Below are positions 1-5,284 of a stretch of 5,536 bases of DNA, piece by piece. The notes beneath the pieces are model-generated. The model saw only the letters and a program-made list of their open reading frames with translations, was not told where the DNA came from and did no database searches. The position numbers and the translations under genes are program-made. Within the stretch, counting starts at the first letter, position 1, and each line of letters begins with the position of its first letter. Origin of the DNA: Gammaproteobacteria bacterium (GTDB taxonomy: Bacteria; Pseudomonadota; Gammaproteobacteria; Burkholderiales; Burkholderiaceae_E); NCBI GenBank assembly GCA_030425615.1, contig JAUIAI010000227.1:1-5536 (forward strand), read 5' to 3'.

Positions 1-1
1 C

Positions 2-256
2 GGCATTCCCTGGGGGGGTGATGCGGACTCGTGGGCGATGATCGACGGCAAGCTCTACATCTTCGGCGGCCAGGGATCCAAAGACGCGTTCATGCTCGAC
101 CCGCAGAAGAATCTGGCGCTCGCCGAAAAATACTGGAACGAGGAGATCTCCGGGGGCAACGCGCTGATCCAGCGCGCCAAACGGATGGTCTTCCGGGTGC
201 CGCACTACAAGTCGGGCGAGGAACTTGCCGAGGCCGTGGCGAGATCGCGGCAGTAG
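2..256 (+). CDS. YHS-like domain protein, C-terminal end (5' end outside window)
   Basis: The gene enters from the left in frame 2 and ends at TAG 254-256, leaving 84 visible residues. The readable part starts GIPWGGDADSWAMIDGKLYI and continues with a Y-x-F ... SKDAF-x-LDP block, then NLALAEKYW and a basic RVPHYKSGEEL tail. The pattern of a D-x-W-x-x-IDGKLY strand followed by K-x-x-F-x-x-DP resembles the YHS-domain fold (TRASH/metal-binding-like). The cysteines that many YHS domains carry in the Y-x-F-C region are replaced here by glycines (FGG), so metal binding in the visible part is doubtful. The N-terminus, any signal peptide and the start codon lie outside the window. It is convergent with the patatin-like gene, 39 bases separating the two stop codons. 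The family call rests on motif resemblance only; a hypothetical protein of another family is possible. Confidence 0.55.
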   Translation, partial: GIPWGGDADSWAMIDGKLYIFGGQGSKDAFMLDPQKNLALAEKYWNEEISGGNALIQRAKRMVFRVPHYKSGEELAEAVARSRQ

Positions 257-267
257 GGGCGCCCTGC

Positions 268-290
268 GCGGCTGGCTTCGCCGCCGCTTT
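268..290 (+). terminator. Candidate intrinsic terminator after the YHS-like gene
   Basis: GCGGC (268-272) pairs with GCCGC (283-287), and GGC (274-276) pairs with GCC (280-282). This gives an 8-bp GC-rich stem with one bulged T (273), a TTC loop and only TTT (288-290) behind it. It starts 12 bases after the TAG stop, in the gap between two convergent genes, which is where a terminator is expected. The T-tract is short, so function is uncertain. No comparable T-tract follows the stem on the minus strand, so it would not obviously stop the opposing operon. Confidence 0.35.
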
Positions 291-295
291 GCGGG

Positions 296-1243
296 TCAGG
301 ATGGCCGAGAACCGGCGGCCAGCGCGAGAACCTCCTGGCGGCGCGCCATGGTCTCTTCGTAGCCGGCGCGCATCGCACGCTCACGGAACTCCGCGTCCAG
401 GCTGACCCAATAGCCGAAATACGGGTGAAGGTTCACGTCAGCCAGCCCGGCGTCCCGGGACGTCGTGAGCCGCTTGATCCGGTCGCTGTCGCGGAACCGC
501 TCCGCACCGGGTGGAGCCCGGTCCTCGTGAGCGGAGGCATCCACGGACAACACCCGTTGCGAGCCCAGTTCCTGCGCGATCCGGACGGGCAGCGGCATTA
601 CGCGGTCGCTGTCCACGTAGACCTCACCACGGATCGTGACGGGTGTGAATCGTGACTCGATGGCCGCCGAGGCCTGAACGGCGACGCCGGCGTCGCCGTG
701 GGTGAAGGCAACACACTGCCGATCAATCGCGCGCATGGCGACCACGGCACAGCGCGGTCTGAGGTCCTGCAGGGGCCGGCCATCGATCTCGTCGTTGACG
801 AAGCGGGCCATCGGCGCTCCGCTGAAGCGCTCGCGCGCGCCGATCGCCAGCGCCGCGAAGGCGAGTGGATTCAGGTCACGCGCCATTGCCGACAGTTCGC
901 GCCCGGACGTCCCGCCGCAGTACAGTGCGGCGAGCAGGGCGCCGACGGACGCGCCGACCACCAGATCCGGGCGCACGCCCAGATCATCCAGCGCGTGCAG
1001 GACGCCGATGTGCACGAACCCGCGTGGTCCGCCGGAGCTGAGCACCAGGGCCAGCGCGTCGTCCGGCAGATCCCGCAGGGGCGTGATCCCCGTGGCTGGC
1101 GCGTCCCGGCCGTCGTGATCGGGCCCGGCTCCTATCGTGCAGGCGGCCGTCGTCGCGACGGCCGGCAGTAGAAGTCCGTGCACGCTCCTGCGCAGGAAGC
1201 GCCGGCGTGCGGCCAGGGTCGGCTCGCCCGGCGGCCCGCTCAC
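296..1243 (-). CDS. Patatin-like phospholipase, probable Tat-exported lipoprotein
   Basis: The 315-residue product is read leftwards to TGA at 298-296. I chose GTG at 1243 because it overlaps the stop of the upstream serine hydrolase gene as GTGA, and because the twin-arginine signal begins just after it; no in-frame ATG lies nearby downstream. The N-terminus has RRRFLR at 13-18, a hydrophobic stretch and TAAC ending at Cys35, which suggests Tat export and a weak lipobox. Patatin landmarks follow in order: the oxyanion-hole loop GGPRG (71-75), the nucleophile elbow GASVG with Ser99, and the second member of the Ser-Asp dyad at Asp211 in YVDSD, followed by MPLPV. Most patatins have DG[GA] there, so DSD is a variant. 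Family members hydrolyse acyl-ester lipids; the actual substrate here is unknown. It is the second gene of a two-gene operon. Confidence 0.85.
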   Translation of the reverse strand: MSGPPGEPTLAARRRFLRRSVHGLLLPAVATTAACTIGAGPDHDGRDAPATGITPLRDLPDDALALVLSSGGPRGFVHIGVLHALDDLGVRPDLVVGASVGALLAALYCGGTSGRELSAMARDLNPLAFAALAIGARERFSGAPMARFVNDEIDGRPLQDLRPRCAVVAMRAIDRQCVAFTHGDAGVAVQASAAIESRFTPVTIRGEVYVDSDRVMPLPVRIAQELGSQRVLSVDASAHEDRAPPGAERFRDSDRIKRLTTSRDAGLADVNLHPYFGYWVSLDAEFRERAMRAGYEETMARRQEVLALAAGSRPS

Positions 1244-2757
1244 GGCAACGCGCCCAGGACGCCCGCAAGAAAGGTGCACGGCGCGGCCGGCTCGGCCGGT
1301 GCGCTCCATCCGAGCCGCAGGATCACGATCTGTCGCTTCGGGAAGATGGCGAGGATCTGTCCCCATACGCCGGTGGCGACGAGACCGTCCTCGGGAAGCT
1401 GCTCGCCGGCACCGCAGCGCAGCGCGCTGCTCTCGCCGGTGAGCCAGGCCTGCGCACCGTACGGGCTACGTCGGCCGTCGGCCTCGACCCGGTAGGCAGT
1501 GGCGTATTCGAGCCATCCGCCCGGGAAGATCGTCCGGTCCCCCCAGCGGCCGTCCTGCAGCAACAGCTGGCCCATCCGCAGCCAGTCGTGCGGTGAGGCC
1601 CAGAGGTAGCTGGACCCGAGCAGATTGCCCGCGCCGTCGGTTTCGAACAGTGCGCTGAGCGCGCCGATGGGCGCGAACAGTGTCTTCCCGGCATAGGCGA
1701 GATAGTCTTCGTCCGAGGCGAACTGGTCGCGCAAAACCCGCGACAGCAGGTTGGTCACGGCGCTCGAGTACCGCCAGTGTTCACCCGGGGCGTGGGCGAG
1801 TCCGCGTTGCCCGGCGAACCGGCCCGCGTCGTCGACCACCCAGAGCAGACGCGGTAATTCGCTCATCAGCCAGGCATCGTCGGCCGAATGGTCCAGCCCG
1901 TCGAACATGGTGAACAGGTGGTCCAGGGAGATGGCACGGCGCCCGTCGCGTTTCCACTCGCCCACCCAGCGGGGCCGGGGTACACGCGAGACCAGGTCGA
2001 CAACGGGCGTGCGCAGGTCGGTCGCCTGGGACTGGAAGCGGGCCCAGGCCAGTGCGCCGAACACGGTCTTGGCCAGCGACCAGCCGAGCTGCTGGGTACG
2101 CGCGTCGAAACCGGGGGCGTAGCGTTCGGCGATCAGTTGTCCGTCGAGTGCGACGAGCACCGCACGGGTGCCCTTGCTCTTGCCGGATTCCGTGCCAGGC
2201 CTCACGCTGCTGGCCGAACCGCTGGCGAACGCGAGCCCTATCGCCGCATTGAGGGCGTCGGCGTTCACGCCGTCCGGCCATTGCGCCGGTGGCAGGGCTC
2301 CGGCACCCAGCGGCCAGGGGACTTCGAGCGGCTGCAGCCGCTCGCTGCGCAGTGCGGCCGCCGCGCCACCGAGCAGGTCCTCGCGCTGCGGGCGCGTCGA
2401 GCCGGCCAGCACCGCCACTTCGGGGACCTCCTGCGGTGGCAACAGCGTGCATCCGCGCTCCGGGCGGTAGAGCGCGTGTCTCGATCTGGCGATCGGCAGC
2501 GTCGCGGTGACGCGCTGGGTATCGGGATCCGCCGAGATCTCGATCAGCCGCATTGCCACCGACAACGACTGAAGGTCCTGCTGGACCACTTCGTCGATCG
2601 GCCTGCCGGCAATGAACACCCCGCCGCAGACCGTGCGCGCGGCGAATCCCGCCAGCGCGGCCGGCCACTGCCTGTGAAGGGCGGTCGCCGCCACCGTGGC
2701 GGCCACGAACACTGTCATCAGTACCGTGATGCCGAGCAATCGGGACGGGGATCGCAT
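1240..2757 (-). CDS. Serine hydrolase of the beta-lactamase/esterase (SxxK) fold, membrane-anchored
   Basis: The 505-residue product is read leftwards from ATG 2757-2755 to TGA 1242-1240. This start is preferred over an in-frame ATG 123 bases upstream because AAAGGA (2768-2763) sits 5 bases before it and because it places a hydrophobic segment (about residues 7-26) at the N-terminus, a signal anchor or uncleaved signal. Residues 41-118 form an N-terminal region containing VCGGVFIAGR. The catalytic domain has the SxxK motif S227-L-A-K230, Tyr330 in the YSS motif (place of YxN), and GVWGQ (463-467) where the KTG/HTG-like third motif is expected. Such class C-related proteins include esterases, NylB-type amidases and DD-peptidase relatives; a true antibiotic beta-lactamase role is not indicated. 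It is first in an operon with the patatin-like gene (4-base overlap) and diverges from the helicase gene. Confidence 0.87.
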   Translation of the reverse strand: MRSPSRLLGITVLMTVFVAATVAATALHRQWPAALAGFAARTVCGGVFIAGRPIDEVVQQDLQSLSVAMRLIEISADPDTQRVTATLPIARSRHALYRPERGCTLLPPQEVPEVAVLAGSTRPQREDLLGGAAAALRSERLQPLEVPWPLGAGALPPAQWPDGVNADALNAAIGLAFASGSASSVRPGTESGKSKGTRAVLVALDGQLIAERYAPGFDARTQQLGWSLAKTVFGALAWARFQSQATDLRTPVVDLVSRVPRPRWVGEWKRDGRRAISLDHLFTMFDGLDHSADDAWLMSELPRLLWVVDDAGRFAGQRGLAHAPGEHWRYSSAVTNLLSRVLRDQFASDEDYLAYAGKTLFAPIGALSALFETDGAGNLLGSSYLWASPHDWLRMGQLLLQDGRWGDRTIFPGGWLEYATAYRVEADGRRSPYGAQAWLTGESSALRCGAGEQLPEDGLVATGVWGQILAIFPKRQIVILRLGWSAPAEPAAPCTFLAGVLGALP

Positions 2758-2762
2758 GGCGG

Positions 2763-2768
2763 TCCTTT
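2763..2768 (-). promoter_or_regulatory. Ribosome binding site of the serine hydrolase gene
   Basis: The minus strand reads AAAGGA five bases before the ATG at 2757. It decides the start, since the longer in-frame ATG at 2880 has no comparable site and would add an arginine- and proline-rich segment before the hydrophobic helix. Confidence 0.65.
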
Positions 2769-2851
2769 GGTGTCGTCGGCACCCTGGCAAGGACGGGCAC
2801 CGTCGGGCGTCGGCGCCTGCAGGTCGCGGCGGCGGACGGCGTGGGGCCACG

Positions 2852-2857
2852 ATTGTA
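2852..2857 (-). promoter_or_regulatory. Possible -10 element for the serine hydrolase-patatin operon
   Basis: The minus strand carries TACAAT, one mismatch from the sigma-70 -10 consensus, about 95 bases before the ATG at 2757. No good -35 hexamer lies 16-18 bases upstream, where the sequence is GC-rich and overlaps the inverted repeat at 2880-2904. If real, the promoter would need an activator or tolerate a poor -35. Confidence 0.3.
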
Positions 2858-2860
2858 GGC

Positions 2861-2904
2861 GAGCCCGGACGATGCCCCACACGGGCTCGCCTGGTGAGCC
2901 CGTG
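2861..2904. repeat. Three-armed inverted repeat in the divergent intergenic region
   Basis: CACGGGCTC (2880-2888) and GAGCCCGTG (2896-2904) form a perfect 9-bp inverted repeat around a 7-base centre. A further GAGCCCG at 2861-2867 can pair with the same CGGGCTC (2882-2888) over a 14-base loop. The middle arm can therefore pair with only one partner at a time. The element lies between the divergent serine hydrolase and helicase genes, 18 bases before the chosen helicase ATG and upstream of the possible TACAAT box on the other strand. It could be an operator for a dimeric regulator or an RNA switch in the helicase leader. Confidence 0.6.
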
Positions 2905-2922
2905 GCCGCCCAGATTGGCGCA

Positions 2923-5043
2923 ATGCGCATCGAGTCACTGAATCGCGAGCAACACGCCGCGGCATACGCCGGCCTCGGTTCCCCGCCCTCTTCGCCGCGA
3001 GCCGTGTGGGTGAACGCCGGTGCCGGTACCGGCAAGACGGCGACCCTCGTCGCCCGGGTCACCGCGCTGCTCGCGGCAGGCGTCGCACCCGAACGGCTGC
3101 TGCTGCTTACGTTCAGCCGGCGCGCCGCCGTCGAAATGGTGCGTCGCGCCGGGCGTGCACTGGCCTCGGGTCGGCTCGGCGCGCATGTGTCGTCCACACC
3201 GACGCGGGCGCGGCTGTCGCTGCCCTGGGCCGGCACCTTCCATGCGGTGGCAGCCCGGCTGTTGCGCCACGATGCAGCCACGCTGGGTCTCGATCCGGGA
3301 TTCACCGTGCTGGATCGCGCCGATGCCCTCGAGTTGCTCTCGGCCATCCGGGAGCGTCACGTGCAGGGCGGCTCGCGGCGGCGGATCGCGGGCGCCGCCA
3401 CCATGCTGTCCGTGATGTCGGAATGCGTCAACACGGATGCGTCCGTGGCGCAGGTGCTGGCCCGTCGCCACCCCTGGTGTCTCCGCGACGAGGCCCTGTT
3501 CCGTGCGGTATTCGCAGAGTTCGCCCGCGTCAAGGCTGGGCAGGCCCTGCTCGACTACGACGACCTGCTTCAGTGGGCCGTCATGGCCCTTCGCGAGCCG
3601 GAGATCGCGACGCGCTGGAGATCGCGTTTCGACGCCGTCGTCGTTGACGAATCGCAGGACTGCAACGCGTTGCAATGGCAACTGTTGCGTGGGCTCGCGC
3701 CCGCGGGGAGAGGTGTGTTCCTGGTCGGCGACGTCGCGCAGAGCATCTATGGTTTCAGGGGCGCGGACCCGGCGGGCCTCCAGGCCTATGTGAGCGACGT
3801 CGGAGCGGAACGGCTCGAACTCGGGCGCAATTACCGGTCCAGCCAGCCGGTGCTCGATCTCGCCAACGCCGTGCTCGCGGAGGCCGATCCACCCTGCGGC
3901 GTGCGCCTGACCTCCGCCGTCGGGGTTCGCGGCGAACGCCCCCGGCTGGTCTTGGTGCACGACGAGGCCGCTCAGTCGGACTACATCATCGAGCAGGTCC
4001 TGACCGCGCGCGAGCGAGGCGTCATGCTGCGCGAACAGGCCGTGCTCTTTCGCAGCGCGCACCACAGCGACGGCCTGGAGCTGGCGCTCGCCCGGGCGAA
4101 CATTCCTTTCGTCAAGTACGGAGGCCTGCGTTTCATCGACGCCGTCCACGTCCGGGACGCGCTCGCCGTCGTGAGGTGGGCAATGAACCCGGCGAACCGC
4201 CTTGCCGCCTCCCGGGCGCTGCAACTGCTGCCCGGCATCGGCCCCGCCGTTTCGCGGCGCCTTCTGGATGCCTGGGCCGGGCAGGATGGCGCATCGCGCG
4301 AATTCGGCGTGCTCGCCGGCCTGCCGGTGCCGGCCGCGGCCCGTGAGCCGCTCGCCGGATTGGCCGGACATCTGGCGGCGCTTTCGGCCGGCGGGGGCGT
4401 GCGGGCTTTCGAGTCGCTCGTCGGATGGCTCGCGCCGGTGTTCGAAGAGCGCTACGACCACAGCGCCACCCGCCTCGCGGACCTCGACATGCTCGCAGGG
4501 GCTGCCCGGCGCGCCGGCGGGCTGCGCGAGATGCTCACCGAACTGGCCCTGGATCCGCCGCAGGCGGCCGGCGATCTCGGCGATCGCGCCCACCTCGACG
4601 AAGACCAGCTCGCGCTCTCCACCGTGCACTCCGCCAAGGGGCAGGAATGGCGCAACGTGTTTCTGCTGAACGTCACGGACGGCAACTTTCCCAACGAGTA
4701 CGCGACGTCCGATCGCAATGCCCTCGCCGAAGAGCGCCGGCTCTTCTATGTGGCCCTGACGCGCGCCCGTCGCGAGCTGCACCTCATCGAGCCCCGGTGC
4801 CATGCCGTGGTTGCCCAGGCCCCTCTCGGAGGCCGGCATGTCACAGGCGCGCGCAGCCGGTTCCTGTCCGGGCCGGTACTCGCGTGCCTGAGCCGGCATG
4901 ACGGCCATCCCGACGCCGAACCCTCCGTTTCGGAGGCGTCAGAGACCGCCGCAGACATGTCAGAGCCGCCGACTGCGGTGCCGTTGTGCGGGATCGCCCG
5001 GAAACTCGCCATGCGATGGCAACCGGTCGAAACGGAGAAGTAA
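2923..5043 (+). CDS. UvrD/Rep-type SF1A ATP-dependent DNA helicase
   Basis: The 706-residue product ends at TAA 5041-5043. Every core SF1A motif is visible: Q-motif region L6-N7...Q10, Walker A GAGTGKT (33-39), Ia TFSRRAA (63-69), Ib GTFHA (104-108), II/Walker B DESQD (242-246), III VGDVAQSIYGFRG (268-280), IV region GRNYRSS (301-307), V VHSAKGQEW (568-576) and VI FYVALTRARR (608-617). It should couple ATP hydrolysis to 3'-5' translocation on single-stranded DNA, in repair or replication restart; which role is not shown. I chose ATG 2923 because homologues begin near the L-N-x-E-Q motif. In-frame GTG 2902 and ATG 2872 are alternatives, and no start has a strong Shine-Dalgarno. The last ~85 residues after motif VI are acidic and serine-rich, without recognisable motifs. 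Motif II has Ser where UvrD has Phe or Tyr. It could be a UvrD paralogue rather than UvrD itself. Confidence 0.92.
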   Translation: MRIESLNREQHAAAYAGLGSPPSSPRAVWVNAGAGTGKTATLVARVTALLAAGVAPERLLLLTFSRRAAVEMVRRAGRALASGRLGAHVSSTPTRARLSLPWAGTFHAVAARLLRHDAATLGLDPGFTVLDRADALELLSAIRERHVQGGSRRRIAGAATMLSVMSECVNTDASVAQVLARRHPWCLRDEALFRAVFAEFARVKAGQALLDYDDLLQWAVMALREPEIATRWRSRFDAVVVDESQDCNALQWQLLRGLAPAGRGVFLVGDVAQSIYGFRGADPAGLQAYVSDVGAERLELGRNYRSSQPVLDLANAVLAEADPPCGVRLTSAVGVRGERPRLVLVHDEAAQSDYIIEQVLTARERGVMLREQAVLFRSAHHSDGLELALARANIPFVKYGGLRFIDAVHVRDALAVVRWAMNPANRLAASRALQLLPGIGPAVSRRLLDAWAGQDGASREFGVLAGLPVPAAAREPLAGLAGHLAALSAGGGVRAFESLVGWLAPVFEERYDHSATRLADLDMLAGAARRAGGLREMLTELALDPPQAAGDLGDRAHLDEDQLALSTVHSAKGQEWRNVFLLNVTDGNFPNEYATSDRNALAEERRLFYVALTRARRELHLIEPRCHAVVAQAPLGGRHVTGARSRFLSGPVLACLSRHDGHPDAEPSVSEASETAADMSEPPTAVPLCGIARKLAMRWQPVETEK

Positions 5044-5073
5044 AACTCCTGTAATATCAGCTACTTAGATTCC

Positions 5074-5096
5074 ATCCGGATCTGATGCCCGGATTT
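5074..5096 (+). terminator. Weak hairpin, possible terminator of the helicase gene
   Basis: ATCCGG (5074-5079) pairs with CCGGAT (5089-5094), giving a 6-bp stem with a 9-base loop followed by only two more T residues. It begins 31 bases after the helicase stop. The stem is short and its right edge overlaps the first operator-like repeat, so termination here is only a possibility. Confidence 0.25.
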
Positions 5097-5109
5097 GTGC
5101 GTCGCAACA
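5094..5109 (+). promoter_or_regulatory. Operator-like repeat 1 (PhaR/PhbF-type) upstream of -35
   Basis: TTTGTGCGTCGCAACA contains the core TGC-N3-GCAA and matches a second copy at 5152-5167 in 15 of 16 positions. From memory, the PHB regulator PhbF of Herbaspirillum seropedicae recognises TG-N-TGC-N3-GCAA, and this site fits with one mismatch (TT for TG). It ends 9 bases before the -35 hexamer. The link to PhaR/PhbF is an inference from motif and gene context; the regulator gene is not in the window. Confidence 0.6.
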
Positions 5110-5118
5110 AAAAAGCGG

Positions 5119-5147
5119 TTGACGCAGCGCAGCAATTGCGCGATAAT
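5119..5147 (+). promoter_or_regulatory. phaP: Sigma-70 promoter of the phasin gene
   Basis: TTGACG (5119-5124) and GATAAT (5142-5147) are each one base from consensus and stand 17 bases apart, the ideal spacing. Transcription should start near 5154, leaving a leader of about 130 bases. Such a strong match suits a phasin, which is often very abundant when PHB accumulates. The spacer contains the palindrome GCAATTGC (5132-5139). Confidence 0.8.
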
Positions 5148-5151
5148 TCTT

Positions 5152-5167
5152 TTTGTGCGGCGCAACA
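5152..5167 (+). promoter_or_regulatory. Operator-like repeat 2 (PhaR/PhbF-type) over the transcription start
   Basis: TTTGTGCGGCGCAACA repeats the upstream element with a single change (T to G in the N3 spacer) and keeps the TGC-N3-GCAA core. It covers the expected start site, so a bound protein would block RNA polymerase. Centre-to-centre distance to repeat 1 is 58 bp, so the two copies bracket the promoter. Confidence 0.6.
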
Positions 5168-5216
5168 TTGAAGCGCGCGGCACGATCCGGAGCGCGGGCC
5201 GCACTGTTCAGGGGCC

Positions 5217-5236
5217 GGGTTTCGGACACGAAACCC
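5217..5236 (+). promoter_or_regulatory. Perfect hairpin in the phasin mRNA leader
   Basis: GGGTTTCG (5217-5224) and CGAAACCC (5229-5236) form an uninterrupted 8-bp stem closed by a GACA tetraloop. It lies 34 bases before the Shine-Dalgarno and is followed by A-rich sequence instead of a T-tract, so it is not an intrinsic terminator. An mRNA-stabilising or post-transcriptional role is possible. Confidence 0.5.
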
Positions 5237-5270
5237 AAACCGAAGAACTCTCCGAATTCTCCAAAGCCCA

Positions 5271-5275
5271 AGAGG
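5271..5275 (+). promoter_or_regulatory. Ribosome binding site of the phasin gene
   Basis: AGAGG stands 9 bases before the ATG at 5285, inside an A-rich stretch likely to be unstructured. It supports this ATG over the internal ATGs at codons 8 and 10. Confidence 0.7.
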
Positions 5276-5284
5276 TAAACAGAA

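Larger units (their letters stand above)
5044..5284. other. Helicase-phasin intergenic control region (241 bp)
   Basis: This non-coding gap is visibly richer in A and T than the flanking genes near 5040-5155. It holds a weak hairpin, two operator-like repeats, a near-consensus promoter and a roughly 130-base leader with a perfect hairpin before the phasin start. I see no convincing small open reading frame in it. Confidence 0.7.

Noticed and set aside
257..264. GGGCGCCC palindrome after the YHS-like stop
   Set aside because: An 8-base palindrome of G and C is expected by chance at this base composition and has no further supporting context.
702..1171. Overlapping + strand frames inside the patatin-like gene
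   Set aside because: Patatin motifs on the minus strand explain this DNA; the + frames are arginine-rich and have no supporting ribosome binding site.
1888..2922. Long in-frame open extension upstream of the helicase, which would give a 1051-residue protein
   Set aside because: It runs antisense through the serine hydrolase gene, its composition is Arg/Gly/His-rich with no domain pattern, and the helicase family starts at the L-N-x-E-Q region near 2923. It is a high-GC frame artefact.
1781..2965. Minus-strand open frame overlapping the serine hydrolase in another frame
   Set aside because: Arg/Pro/Ala-rich shadow of the real gene, whose SxxK and Tyr motifs are in the other frame.
2935..4908. 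Long minus-strand open frame opposite the helicase
   Set aside because: The helicase motifs on the + strand are unambiguous. The opposite frame gives low-complexity sequence with no recognisable domain, as expected from codon-position GC bias.
5127..5154. GCGCA-GCAAT-TGCGC stem followed by a T-rich run, read as a helicase terminator
   Set aside because: The stem is only 5 bp and the T-run starts several bases after it. The same bases are better explained as the spacer and -10 region of the phasin promoter.
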